Assembly (NCBI RefSeq): GCF_001425685.1
Contig: NZ_LMCY01000043.1
Span: 77,243 to 141,242, forward strand
Length of the DNA stretch: 64,000 bases
Direction: 5' to 3'
Source of the DNA: Massilia sp. Root335
Lineage (GTDB): Bacteria > Pseudomonadota > Gammaproteobacteria > Burkholderiales > Burkholderiaceae_D
The translations under genes and the position numbers were made by a program. Below are positions 1 through 10,149 of the stretch, piece by piece (position 1 is the stretch's first letter; each line of letters opens with the position of its first letter). The notes beneath the pieces are model-generated. The model worked only from the letters and a program-made list of their open reading frames with translations. It did not search any database and was not told where the DNA came from.

Positions 1-1
1 C

Positions 2-360
2 GGCATCACGCTCGTCAATGCGATCGACACCGTGCAGGGCATGGTGTCCCCGGCGGTGGCCGGCAGCCTGCGCGCGGCGCGCGCCGCGATCGAGGCGGGA
101 CGGCCGCTGTCCGACGCGTTCGAGGCCAACGGCCTCACGACGCCGATCTCGCTGCGCATGCTGCGCGTGGGCGAGCGCACGGGCGCGATGGGCACGATGC
201 TCACGCGCTCGGCCGCGTTCTACGATGGCGAGATCGGGCGCTGGATCGACCGCTTCACGCGCACGTTCGAACCGCTGCTGATGGCGGCCATCGGCCTCGT
301 CGTCGGCGCCATCGTCGTGCTGCTGTACATGCCGATCTTCGACCTGGCCGGAGACATGTC

Positions 361-364
<4 letters not shown>
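2..364 (+). CDS. GspF/PilC-like inner-membrane platform protein, C-terminal part
   Basis: The gene enters from the left edge, so only about 120 C-terminal residues are visible. They match the second cytoplasmic helical bundle and last membrane helix of T2SS/T4P platform proteins: a segment with a GERTGAMG stretch typical of the family, then a long hydrophobic helix (about AAIGLVVGAIVVLLYMPIF) and a short acidic tail. Family knowledge: this protein sits in the inner membrane and couples the GspE/PilB ATPase to pseudopilus assembly. Its stop overlaps the GTG of the ATPase gene by 4 bp (GTGA), so the two are translationally coupled. The N-terminus lies outside the window, and whether it belongs to secretion or pilus assembly cannot be decided from this piece alone. 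Confidence 0.85.
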
Positions 365-2053
<1,689 letters not shown>

Positions 2054-2061
<8 letters not shown>

Positions 2062-2875
2062 TTCGTTCAAGTCCGGCTTCGGCCAGTCCCTGCGCATCGG
2101 GATCGCCCCGGACGCGCTGGCGCTCGTGCGCACCAGCATCTGGCCGCACGAGCGCGCGCGCCTGCTGGGCCAGGTCGCGGCGACGGGAGCCGATCCGGTG
2201 TCGCTCGGCGCCGCACTCGGCATGCTGCTGGGCGAGCATGACGTGGCCGGCCTGCCGGCCACGGTGGTGCTGTCGGACGATCTCGTGCGCCTGTGGCAGG
2301 TGACGCCGCCGCAGGGCGCGGCGCGCCTGGCCGACCTGGAAGCCGCGGCCGCGCTGCGCTACCAGGCGCTGTTCGGCGGAGGCCTCGGCGGCTGGAGCAT
2401 CAGCGCCGACTGGGACGCCGCGCGCCCGTTCCTCGCGGCCGCGCTGCCGCTGGCGCTGCTCGAACAGCTGACGGCGGCGGCATCCAGCCAGCGTTTCAGG
2501 CTCGTCGAGATCGTGCCGCAGTTCGTCGCCGCGATGAACCAGCACCGCCGCGTGCGCCGCGCGGGGGCGTGGTTCGGCGTCGTGCACGGCGGCGTGCTGT
2601 CCGTGGCCGCGTTCGACGGCGACCTGCTCGCCGCGGTGCGCACGGCCCCGATACCGGCCGGCGCCGACCGCGACTGGCTGGAAGGCCACGTGGCGCGCGA
2701 GGCGTTGCGCGTGGGCCTGTCGCGGCCGGAACGCCTGCAGATCTGCGGGCCGGCGCCGACGGGCTGGGCGAGCAGCGCGGGACGGTTGAAATTCGCCTGC
2801 ACGCTGTTCGAGGACGAGACCGATCCGCTGTGGCCCGATTGCGCGCGGCTCGCGCTGACGGGGAGGGCGCCATGA
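2054..2875 (+). CDS. PilM-like/GspL-cytoplasmic-domain-like protein (putative)
   Basis: A 273-residue protein without signal peptide or membrane helix. Similarity is not strong enough to name it from sequence. Its position decides the suggestion: it lies between a GspE-type ATPase and three proteins that look like PilN, PilO and PilP, followed by a secretin, exactly where pilM stands in pilMNOPQ. PilM proteins are actin-like cytoplasmic adaptors. The sequence shows actin-fold-like alternation (GVVHGGVLSVAAFDGDLLAAVRT) compatible with that. It overlaps the ATPase gene by 8 bp and its stop overlaps the next ATG (ATGA), so translation is coupled. Function is inferred from context. Confidence 0.7.
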
Positions 2876-3423
2876 AGAAAGTCCGCATCGATTTCGCGCC
2901 GCCGAGCCTCTCCCGGACCTGGTATCGCGCGCCGCCGGGGACGTGGAGCCTGCTGATCGCGGCGGTCGCGTTCGTGGGGCCGCTGGCCAGCACGGTCGCG
3001 CAGTACCGCGGCCTGCAGCGCATGGAGGCGCAACGCACGGCGCAGGTGGCCGAGGCGCGGGCACGCGCGGCCGCGCGCGCGCCCGTGGCGGCGCCCGCGC
3101 GCACGGTGCCGCCCGCGCAGGCCGGCGCCGTGAACGCGTCCGTGCAGCAGCTGAACCTGCCGTGGCGCGGCCTGCACGACGCGGTCCAGGCGGCGACGCC
3201 CGCCAGCATCGCTTTGCTGGCGCTCGAGCCGGACGCGAAAAAGAGCACCGTGCGCATCACGGCGGAAGCGAAGAGCAGCGACGACATGATCGCCTACGTC
3301 GAGCAGCTGGAGCGCATCGAGTGGTTCACCACCGTGCTGCTGGCGCGCCACGAGATCAACGAGCAGGACCCGAACCGGCCGATCCGCTTCCAGGTCGACG
3401 CCCAGTGGAGGGCCGCCCAATGA
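2872..3423 (+). CDS. PilN-like/GspL-C-terminal-like inner-membrane protein
   Basis: 183 residues. A short basic cytoplasmic N-terminus is followed by one membrane helix around residues 23-42 (SLLIAAVAFVGPLAS), a coiled, Ala/Arg-rich stalk to about residue 85, and a ferredoxin-like periplasmic domain with a segment ending SSDDMIAYVEQLERIEWF. This is the PilN layout. PilN joins PilM to PilO in the inner-membrane alignment complex. The ATG at 2872 overlaps the upstream stop (ATGA), and the stop overlaps the next start in the same way. Assignment rests on topology and gene order. Confidence 0.72.
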   Translation: MKKVRIDFAPPSLSRTWYRAPPGTWSLLIAAVAFVGPLASTVAQYRGLQRMEAQRTAQVAEARARAAARAPVAAPARTVPPAQAGAVNASVQQLNLPWRGLHDAVQAATPASIALLALEPDAKKSTVRITAEAKSSDDMIAYVEQLERIEWFTTVLLARHEINEQDPNRPIRFQVDAQWRAAQ

Positions 3424-4007
3424 AGACGACGTTCGCCTCGCCCATGCTGCGGCTGCGTTTGACGCTGCTGCGCGCGAACCCGATCGTGCTGGCGGCCGCA
3501 ATCGCGCTGGCCGTCATGGCCGGCGGGCTCGCGTGGACGCTGAACGCCGTGTGGGCGATGGAACGCGCGCAGGAAGCGTACGCCGCGCAGGCGAAGCAGA
3601 AAGCGCAAGCGGCGCGCGTGCCGCAACCCGCGCCCGCGCCGGCACCCGCGCCCGCCCCGGCCCCGGACAACCTCGCCGCGTTCTACGGCGCGCTGGGCGA
3701 GCGCCACGGCGCCGAGCAGCAGGTCAAGACGCTGTTCGCCCTCGCGGCCAAGTCCGGCCTCGTGCTGCGCCAGGGCGAGTACAAACCGGGCTACGACCGC
3801 AACGCGCACGTCTACACGTACCAGGTGAACCTGCCCGTGAAAGGCAGCTATGCGTCGATCTGGCAGTTCGCGATGGCGGCGCTGCGCGCGATCCCGTTCG
3901 CCTCGCTGGACGAGATCACCTTCCACCGCGACGCCATCGGCGACGCGACCGTGGAAGCGCGCCTGCGCCTGACGCTGTACCTGCGCGACGGGAAGCCGCA
4001 GCCATGA
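3420..4007 (+). CDS. PilO-like/GspM-like inner-membrane protein
   Basis: 195 residues with one N-terminal membrane helix (about residues 20-42), then a coiled segment, an Ala-Pro repeat linker near residues 64-81 and a compact periplasmic domain. Bitopic organisation, size and place directly after the PilN-like gene fit PilO, which pairs with PilN in the periplasm. The DNA of the linker is a run of CCCGCGCC-like units, so length variation here would not be surprising. Both ends overlap neighbours by 4 bp (ATGA), so the gene is embedded in the coupled operon. No catalytic function is expected. Confidence 0.7.
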   Translation: MKTTFASPMLRLRLTLLRANPIVLAAAIALAVMAGGLAWTLNAVWAMERAQEAYAAQAKQKAQAARVPQPAPAPAPAPAPAPDNLAAFYGALGERHGAEQQVKTLFALAAKSGLVLRQGEYKPGYDRNAHVYTYQVNLPVKGSYASIWQFAMAALRAIPFASLDEITFHRDAIGDATVEARLRLTLYLRDGKPQP

Positions 4008-4597
4008 AGACGGGCGGGATCAAGCCGCGCCACGCGATCCTCGCGCTGGCCCTCGCCGGCGCGGGCCTGCTGGCCGCGTTCGGCGACAAGGCGCCAACCG
4101 GGGGCATCGCCGAACCTTTGGTGCGTCCCGCGCAGCCGGCGCTCGTGCGCACGCCGGTGCCCGCGCGGGCGCCCGCCGCGGCGCCGGCCGCGAAGGCCGG
4201 CGATGCGGGCGAAGCGCAGGCGATCCTCGCGCTGGTGCCGCGCGACACGCTGATCGGCGACGGCGACGCCGCGTTCGGCCAGGGCCAGAACGGCGCCGGT
4301 CCGTTCGCGCACCAGGACTGGACGCCGCCCCCGCCGCCGCCACAGCCCGCGCCGCCGCCCCCGCCGCCACCGCCGCCCACCGCGCCGCCGCTGCCTTTCA
4401 CCTTCATCGGCAAGTCCGTCGGCGACGGCGCCTGGGAGGTCTACCTGGCGCGCGGCGCACGCACCTATGTCGTGCGCGAGAAGGGTGCCGTGATCGACGG
4501 GACGTACCGCGTCGATTCGATCGCCCCGCCGGTCCTGACCCTGACCTACCTGCCGCTGAACCAGGTTCAACAGCTCAATATTGGAGTATTCGATTGA
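4004..4597 (+). CDS. PilP-like/GspC-HR-like periplasmic protein
   Basis: 197 residues. A hydrophobic N-terminal segment (residues 8-26) can act as membrane anchor or uncleaved signal. A proline-rich stretch around 105-130 (runs of P) leads into a C-terminal beta domain with FTFIGKSVGDGAWEVYL and YVVREKGAVIDGTYRVDSI. That beta domain matches the pattern of PilP and the homology region of GspC, which bind the secretin N-domains. It lies directly upstream of the secretin, as pilP does upstream of pilQ. Its stop TGA overlaps the TTG start of the secretin. The polyproline linker probably spans the periplasm. Confidence 0.75.
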   Translation: MKTGGIKPRHAILALALAGAGLLAAFGDKAPTGGIAEPLVRPAQPALVRTPVPARAPAAAPAAKAGDAGEAQAILALVPRDTLIGDGDAAFGQGQNGAGPFAHQDWTPPPPPPQPAPPPPPPPPPTAPPLPFTFIGKSVGDGAWEVYLARGARTYVVREKGAVIDGTYRVDSIAPPVLTLTYLPLNQVQQLNIGVFD

Positions 4598-6693
4598 TCG
4601 CTCGCCCCATTCTGGCCCGCCGCCTGCTCCCCGCGCTGCTCGCCCTCCTGCTGTCCGGCTGCGCGGCACAAATGGCCTACCGCGAAGGAAACGAGCTCGT
4701 GGCCCAGGACAAGGTCGAGGCGGGACTGTCGAAATACCGCGAAGCGCTGGCCGCGGATCCGGCCAACGTCGTCTACAAGGCCGCCTTCCTGCGCGCGCGC
4801 GACGCCGCGACGAACCGCCTGCTGCCCCAGGCCGACCATGAACTGGCCGACGGCAAGCCGGAACTGGCCGTGGCCGATTACGAGCGCGTGCTGGCGATCG
4901 ATCCCCTCAACGAACGCGCGCGGGCCGGCCTGCGCCAGGTCGAGGCGGACCATCGCCACGGCGTGCTGATGGGCGAAGCGCGCGCCGCGCTGGAGCGCAA
5001 GGATTACGACACGGCGAAAACCAAGCTCACCGCCATCCTGACCGAGCGCCCGACCCATGAAGCGGCGCGCCGGCTGCTGGCCGAAGTCAACGAGAAGATC
5101 GCGGCCAACTCGCCCGAGGCGGCGCTGGCGGCCGTGTTCCGGACGCCCATCAATCTCGAATTCCACGACGCGCCCCTCAAGCAGATCTTCGAAGTCATCG
5201 CGCGCCACTCGGGCCTCAACTTCCTGTTCGACAAGGACGTCAAGACGGACCAGCGCGCGTCCATCTTCCTCAAGAACAGCACGGTGGAAGCGGCCATCTA
5301 CTACCTCCTGATGACCAACCAGCTGGAGCGGCAGGTCATGGACGGCAACACGATCCTGATCTACCCGAACATCGCGGCCAAGCAGAAGGAATACCAGGAG
5401 ATGACGGTCAAGACCTTCTACCTGGCGAATACGGACGCCAAGACGATCGGCAACACGCTCAAGACGATCCTGAAATCGCGCGACGTGGTGGTGGACGAGA
5501 AGCTCAACCTCGTGATCCTGCGCGACACCCCGGAAGCCGTGAAGCTGGCGTCGCAGCTGGTGGCGCTGCAGGACGTGCCGGAGGCCGAGGTGATGCTGGA
5601 CGTCGAGGTGCTGGAAGTGCAGCGCAACCGCCTGCTCGACCTGGGCGTCGACTGGCCCACGAGCCTCGCGTTCGCGCCGCTGCTGTCGGCGACGGGCGGC
5701 GCGATCACGATCGACGAGCTGCACCACCTGAACAGCCAGACGATCGGCGTGACGGGCGTCGCCGGTTCCATCACCGCGAGCAAGACGGACGGCGATTCCG
5801 AAACGCTGGCCGCGCCCCGCATCCGCGTGCGCAACAAGGAAAAGGCCAAGGTCGTCATCGGCGACAAGCTGCCGACCATCACGACGACGATTTCGTCGGG
5901 CGTGGGCGGCTTCGCGTCGGAGTCGGTGAACTATGTCGACGTCGGCCTGAAGCTGGACGTCGAACCGACGATCTACCTGAACAACGAGGTTGGCATCCGC
6001 ATCTCGCTCGAAGTCAGCAACCTCGTCGACACGGTCACGACGAAGGGCGGCACGACGGCCTACCGCATCGGCACGCGCTCGGCGTCCACGATGCTGCAAC
6101 TGAAGGATGGCGAGAACCAGGTGCTGGCGGGCCTGATCAAGAACGAGGACCGGTCGAGCAGCACCAAGCTGCCTGGCCTCGGCGACTTTCCGATCCTGGG
6201 CCGCCTGTTCGGCAGCCAGCAGGACACGCGCAACAAGACCGAGGTGGTGCTGTCGATTACGCCGCACCTGATCCGCAACCTGCAGCGCCCGCCGGCATCC
6301 AGTTCCGAATTCAGCGCCGGCACCGAGGCCAGCTTCCGGCGCCGCCCCGACACGAGCGTGCGCTCGCCGGTGCAGCTGCCGGCCCAGGGCACGCGGGCGT
6401 TGCCGGGCATGCCTGCGCGCGTGCCGGTGCCGGCGCAGCCCGCGCAGGCGCCCGCGCAACCGCATGCGCCGCCGCCCGCGGCAGCGAACGTGCAGGGCGG
6501 GATGGTCCCGGCCAGCAGCGTCGGCGCCAGCGCCGCGCTGCCGCCCGCACCGGCGTCCGTGGCGCCGTCGGAACTGCCGTCCGCGCCGCCGATCCAGATC
6601 ACGCCGCTGCCGCAGCCGGAGGTCATGCCGATGCCCCAGCCGGCCGCCAACCGCGTGCCGGCATCGCAGGCCGCGTTCCCGAACCAGAAATGA
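4594..6693 (+). CDS. TPR-domain secretin lipoprotein (GspD/PilQ family)
   Basis: A 699-residue outer-membrane secretin. The signal peptide ends in a lipobox with Cys23 (LLSGC). Residues about 30-170 form TPR-like helical repeats, 183-325 the secretin N-domains, and 328-565 the conserved secretin core ending in VVLSITPHLIRNLQ. Residues 570-699 are a Pro/Ala/Gln-rich tail that ordinary secretins lack. Start is TTG at 4594. It overlaps the upstream stop as TTGA, and a GGAG ribosome-binding site at 4583-4586 supports it. Secretins form the gated outer-membrane channel of T2SS and T4P. The fused TPR part and lipid anchor may replace a separate pilotin (inference). Confidence 0.92.
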   Translation: MIARPILARRLLPALLALLLSGCAAQMAYREGNELVAQDKVEAGLSKYREALAADPANVVYKAAFLRARDAATNRLLPQADHELADGKPELAVADYERVLAIDPLNERARAGLRQVEADHRHGVLMGEARAALERKDYDTAKTKLTAILTERPTHEAARRLLAEVNEKIAANSPEAALAAVFRTPINLEFHDAPLKQIFEVIARHSGLNFLFDKDVKTDQRASIFLKNSTVEAAIYYLLMTNQLERQVMDGNTILIYPNIAAKQKEYQEMTVKTFYLANTDAKTIGNTLKTILKSRDVVVDEKLNLVILRDTPEAVKLASQLVALQDVPEAEVMLDVEVLEVQRNRLLDLGVDWPTSLAFAPLLSATGGAITIDELHHLNSQTIGVTGVAGSITASKTDGDSETLAAPRIRVRNKEKAKVVIGDKLPTITTTISSGVGGFASESVNYVDVGLKLDVEPTIYLNNEVGIRISLEVSNLVDTVTTKGGTTAYRIGTRSASTMLQLKDGENQVLAGLIKNEDRSSSTKLPGLGDFPILGRLFGSQQDTRNKTEVVLSITPHLIRNLQRPPASSSEFSAGTEASFRRRPDTSVRSPVQLPAQGTRALPGMPARVPVPAQPAQAPAQPHAPPPAAANVQGGMVPASSVGASAALPPAPASVAPSELPSAPPIQITPLPQPEVMPMPQPAANRVPASQAAFPNQK

Positions 6694-7169
6694 ACGCCCG
6701 GCGCCCGCGCGGCTTCACGCTGATCGAGCTGCTCGTCACGCTGGCGATCCTGGCGCTGCTCGGGACGCTCGTCGTGCCGACCGCCCAGGTCGTGCTGCAG
6801 CGCCGCCACGAACAGGCGCTGCGCCTCGCGCTGCGCGAGATCCGCGCCGCCATCGACGCCTACAAGAAGGCGGGCGACGAGGGCCGCGTCGCGCGCGCGG
6901 CGGGCGCTTCCGGGTATCCGCCGAAACTGGAGGTGCTGGTCGAGGGCGTGCCCGACCAGCGGAGCCCGAAGAAAGCCAAGATCTATTTTCTGCGCCGCCT
7001 GCCGCGCGACCCGTTCAACGGCGACGCCGACCTGAAGGACGCCGAGACCTGGGGCAAGCGCAGCTACGCCAGCGAGCCGGACGAGCCGAAGGAAGGGGAC
7101 GACGTGTACGACGTCTACTCGACCTCGGGCAAGGTCGGGCTGAACGGCATCCCCTACGACCGCTGGTGA
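6690..7169 (+). CDS. GspG-like major pseudopilin, copy 1
   Basis: 159 residues with a class III prepilin leader. Basic residues are followed by the peptidase site G8|F9 (RGFTLIELLVTLAILALL), Glu at +5 and a hydrophobic spine helix. The globular part ends with DVYSTSGKVGLNGIPYDRW, the calcium-loop-like C-terminus typical of GspG pseudopilins. The ATG overlaps the secretin stop (ATGA). It would be inserted in the inner membrane, cleaved by a prepilin peptidase encoded elsewhere, and assembled into the pseudopilus by the GspE/F motor. A second GspG-like gene follows 4 bp downstream. Confidence 0.88.
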   Translation: MNARRPRGFTLIELLVTLAILALLGTLVVPTAQVVLQRRHEQALRLALREIRAAIDAYKKAGDEGRVARAAGASGYPPKLEVLVEGVPDQRSPKKAKIYFLRRLPRDPFNGDADLKDAETWGKRSYASEPDEPKEGDDVYDVYSTSGKVGLNGIPYDRW

Positions 7170-7173
7170 GCGC

Positions 7174-7554
7174 ATGAAGATGAAACGCAAGCTGGGCTTC
7201 ACCCTGATCGAACTGCTGGTCGTGCTGGGCATCGTGGCGCTGCTGCTGACGCTCGCGGTGCCGCGCTTCTTCCCGAAGGTCGACAGCGCCAAGGAGACGA
7301 TCCTGGCCGAGAACCTGCGCAACACGCGCGCCGTCATCGACCAGTTTCATGACGACACCGGGCGTTATCCGGAATCGCTGCAGCAGCTCGTCGAGAAAAA
7401 ATACCTGCCGGCGCTGCCGTTCGACCCCATCGCCGACAGCGACTCGGCCTGGATCGTCGTCCCGCCGGAAGACGGCGACAAGGGCGGCGTCTACAACATC
7501 CGCAGCGGCGCGCCGGGCTCGGGGCGCAACGGCACACCGTATGCGGAATGGTAA
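7174..7554 (+). CDS. GspG-like pseudopilin, copy 2
   Basis: 126 residues, beginning MKMKRKLGFTLIELLVVLG with processing site G8|F9 and Glu at +5, then the usual hydrophobic spine and a short globular domain ending in VYNIRSGAPGSGRNGTPYAEW. This ending resembles that of the preceding pseudopilin, so the two are probably paralogues. It starts 4 bp after the first pseudopilin gene, and its 3' end overlaps the next gene by 14 bp. One copy may be the main subunit and the other a minor one. The sequence does not say which. Confidence 0.88.
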   Translation: MKMKRKLGFTLIELLVVLGIVALLLTLAVPRFFPKVDSAKETILAENLRNTRAVIDQFHDDTGRYPESLQQLVEKKYLPALPFDPIADSDSAWIVVPPEDGDKGGVYNIRSGAPGSGRNGTPYAEW

Positions 7555-8290
7555 AGCGCTCCGGCGCGAGGGCGGCTTCACCTACCTCGGCCTCGTGATC
7601 CTCGTGACCGTGATCGGCCTCGTCGGCGCGGCCACGTTGAAGGTCGACTCGCTGCTGCGCAGGGCACAGGCCGAGGACGACCTGCTGGAGACGGGCGCCG
7701 CGTTCAGCGAAGCGCTGCGCACGTATGCCGAGGCGACGCCCAAGGGCCAGCCGTCGCAGCCGCCGTCGCTGCAGGAACTGTTGAAGGACCCGCGCTTTCC
7801 CGGCGTGCGCCGGCACCTGCGCAAGATCTACGTCGACCCGCTGACCGGCAAGGCCGAGTGGGGCATCGTGTGGGCCAATCCGGGCGAGCGGCGCGGCGTG
7901 CTGGCCGTGTACAGCCTGTCGAAGGCGAAGCCGCTGAAGGTGGCGCATTTCGACGCGCGCTTTTCCGGATTCGAGAACAAGCAGCACATCTCGGACTGGA
8001 AATTCGTGGCGACCGGGCAGGGCCTCGTGCAGGGCCAGGTGCTGGCACAAGGCAAGCCCCAGGCGCAGGGCCAGCCGTCGCTGTTCCAGGCGCCGCCCGC
8101 GGGCGCGCCGCCGGAGCAACCGTCGCTGTTTCCCGGGCGGGGCGCGACGCAGTCGGACACGGCGCGGCCGGACGACAGTCCGGCGCCCGCGCCGTCCGAG
8201 CCGGCCGTGACGGCACCGGCACCGTTGGAGAAAGACGGGGAGCCCGCGCCGTCCGCCGCGGACGACGGCCGCCAGGGTCTATCTGACTAA
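7541..8290 (+). CDS. Atypical pseudopilin lacking Glu5, with Pro/Gln-rich tail
   Basis: 249 residues. The leader MRNGKALRREGG is followed by FTYLGLVILVTVIGLVGA, a prepilin-type spine, so cleavage is expected at G12|F13. Position +5 is Gly, not Glu. Loss of Glu5 is known for GspK-type tip pseudopilins. Residues 30-140 form a small globular part with a DPLTGKAEWGIVW segment seen in type II pseudopilins. From about residue 150 the protein is rich in Gln, Ala and Pro and probably disordered. The ATG at 7541 lies inside the 3' end of the preceding gene. It is the last gene of the operon. A tip role is an inference. Confidence 0.8.
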   Translation: MRNGKALRREGGFTYLGLVILVTVIGLVGAATLKVDSLLRRAQAEDDLLETGAAFSEALRTYAEATPKGQPSQPPSLQELLKDPRFPGVRRHLRKIYVDPLTGKAEWGIVWANPGERRGVLAVYSLSKAKPLKVAHFDARFSGFENKQHISDWKFVATGQGLVQGQVLAQGKPQAQGQPSLFQAPPAGAPPEQPSLFPGRGATQSDTARPDDSPAPAPSEPAVTAPAPLEKDGEPAPSAADDGRQGLSD

Positions 8291-8317
8291 CGAAAAGCCA
8301 GCGGCATCAGTTTTACG

Positions 8318-8403
8318 TCGTTCCCGCGGAGGCGGGAACCCAAGTTTGAAAGGCCGCCTGCGTAAAGTGGGTCCCCGCCAAGGAGTGCCCAGGCGGACCG
8401 GCC
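8318..8403. repeat. Family A dispersed palindromic repeat, copy 1 (degenerate)
   Basis: The left arm is a perfect hairpin GTTCCCGC-GGAG-GCGGGAAC (8320-8339) preceded by CGTC and followed by ACCCAAG. The right arm (TGGGTCCCCGCC, then CAGGCGG) is degenerate compared with the copies near 18.0, 35.3 and 38.0 kb. It lies between the end of the pseudopilin gene and the convergent 3' end of murJ, and could act as a bidirectional transcript stop, though no T-run is seen. Confidence 0.75.
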
Positions 8404-8405
8404 CG

Positions 8406-9950
8406 TCACTTGGCGCGGCGCATGAACTGGCGCGGACGGAAGCCCAGCGCCAGCAGCGCGGCGAAATACACGCTCGCGCTGGCGCCGATGATGAGGAACA
8501 GGGCGCCGGCGCGCAGCACGGCGTGGGCGCGCAGCGCGGCCCAGTCGAGCTGCGCCTGGCTGAACCACGCCACGGCGCCCATCAGCGCGACGGCCACGAC
8601 GACCTTCACGAAGAACGGCAGCCAGCCCGCATGCGGCACGTAGATCGCGCGCCGGCGCAGGCCCGTGAACAGGAACGTCGCGTTGATGCAGGCGCCCAGG
8701 CCGATCGACAGCGCGAGTCCCGCCACGCCGAGCACCGGCACGAACACCATGTTCATCAGCTGCGTGGCGACGAGCACGCCGACGGCGATTTTCACCGGCG
8801 TGCGGATGTCCTGGCGCGCATAGAAGGCCGGGGCGAGGATCTTGACGAGGATGATGCCCAGCAGGCCGGCCGCATAGGCCATCAGCGGCGCCGTGGCGGC
8901 GGTGACGGCATGCGCGTTGAAGGCGCCGTAGTTGAACAGCGTGGCGATCAGCGGCTCGGCCAGCGCGGCCAGGCCGACGGCCGCCGGCAGCGCGAGCAGG
9001 AACGTGAGGCGCAGGCCCCAGTCGAGCAGGGCGGAGTATTCGGCGGTGTCGCCGTCCGCGTTCGCCTTCGACAGGCTGGGCAGCAGCACCGTGCCCAGCG
9101 CCACGCCCAGCATGCCGGTGGGGAATTCCATCAACCGGTCCGCGTACTGCAGCACGGAGACGCTGCCGGCGCCCAGGCGCGACGCGATGTTCGTGTTGAT
9201 GAGCAGGCTGATCTGGGCGGCCGACACGGCGAACACGGCCGGACCCATCTTCTTGAGGATGCGGCGCACGCCGGGATCGGCCAGGCCGGCGAGGGGATTG
9301 AACGACAGGCGCGGCAGCATGCCGATGCGTTGCAGGGCGGGAATCTGGATGCCGACCTGCAGGACGCCGCCGACCATCACGGCCACGGCCATCGAATAGA
9401 CGGGCACCTCGAAATACTTCACCATGAACAGCGAAAAAAAGATCGAGGACAGGTTCCACAGCACGGGCGTGAACGCCGGGATCTTGAATTCGCGCCAGGT
9501 ATTCAGCACGGCGCCGGCCAGCACGACGAACGACATGCACAGGATGTACGGGAACATGAGGCGGGTCATGACGACGCCGGCATCGAACGCCGCGCCCTTG
9601 AGGCCGCTGGCGATGACGTACAGGACGACGGGCGCGCCGATGATGCCGATGATGCTGGTCGCCAGCGTCGCCCACACGAGGGTATTGGCCACGTGGTCGA
9701 CGAGGGTGCGGGTGGCGGCGTCGCCTTTCTGGCTCTTGTATTCGGCCAGGATCGGCACGAAGGCTTGCGAGAACGCCCCTTCGCCGAACAGGCGGCGCAG
9801 CAGGTTCGGCAGGCGGAAGGCGATGTTGAAGGCGTCGGTGTAGTCGCTGGCGCCGAAGGCGCGGGCAAACAGGGAGTCGCGCAGCAGGCCGGTGATACGG
9901 GACAGCATCGTCATGCTCGAGATGGCTGCCAGGGTCTTGAGTAGGTTCAT
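8406..9950 (-). CDS. murJ: Lipid II flippase MurJ (MviN)
   Basis: A 514-residue polytopic membrane protein beginning MNLLKTLAAISSMTMLSRI, the characteristic MviN/MurJ N-terminus, followed by GLLRDSLFARAFGAS. Around 14 hydrophobic helices are visible. MurJ flips the peptidoglycan precursor lipid II across the inner membrane and is essential in most Gram-negative bacteria. Length is normal. It is divergent from rpsT, an arrangement common in Betaproteobacteria. It converges on the secretion operon, with a palindromic repeat in between. Confidence 0.96.
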   Translation of the reverse strand: MNLLKTLAAISSMTMLSRITGLLRDSLFARAFGASDYTDAFNIAFRLPNLLRRLFGEGAFSQAFVPILAEYKSQKGDAATRTLVDHVANTLVWATLATSIIGIIGAPVVLYVIASGLKGAAFDAGVVMTRLMFPYILCMSFVVLAGAVLNTWREFKIPAFTPVLWNLSSIFFSLFMVKYFEVPVYSMAVAVMVGGVLQVGIQIPALQRIGMLPRLSFNPLAGLADPGVRRILKKMGPAVFAVSAAQISLLINTNIASRLGAGSVSVLQYADRLMEFPTGMLGVALGTVLLPSLSKANADGDTAEYSALLDWGLRLTFLLALPAAVGLAALAEPLIATLFNYGAFNAHAVTAATAPLMAYAAGLLGIILVKILAPAFYARQDIRTPVKIAVGVLVATQLMNMVFVPVLGVAGLALSIGLGACINATFLFTGLRRRAIYVPHAGWLPFFVKVVVAVALMGAVAWFSQAQLDWAALRAHAVLRAGALFLIIGASASVYFAALLALGFRPRQFMRRAK

Positions 9951-10016
9951 AGCCCGCGATTATAGCTGGGCTAGTGCCTCCAGAACCCTTTGCGCTGACG
10001 AAATGCGAACGAGGAT

Positions 10017-10045
10017 TTGCCCTGCGATGAAACCTTCGCTATAAT
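10017..10045 (+). promoter_or_regulatory. Putative sigma-70 promoter of rpsT
   Basis: TTGCCC (10017-10022) and TATAAT (10040-10045) are separated by 17 bp. The -10 box is perfect and the -35 box matches four of six positions. It reads toward rpsT and would leave a leader of about 100 nt. An AGGAA ribosome-binding site just before 10150 completes the picture. Confidence 0.6.
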
Positions 10046-10149
10046 CGAGGGCTGTATTGAATTCTGTTAGCAGACACTCGTTTGGCAGGCACTGGAATGG
10101 GCCGGTTTGAATGTTTGCAAACGCAACTTGACCCCGATTAGGAAATTCC

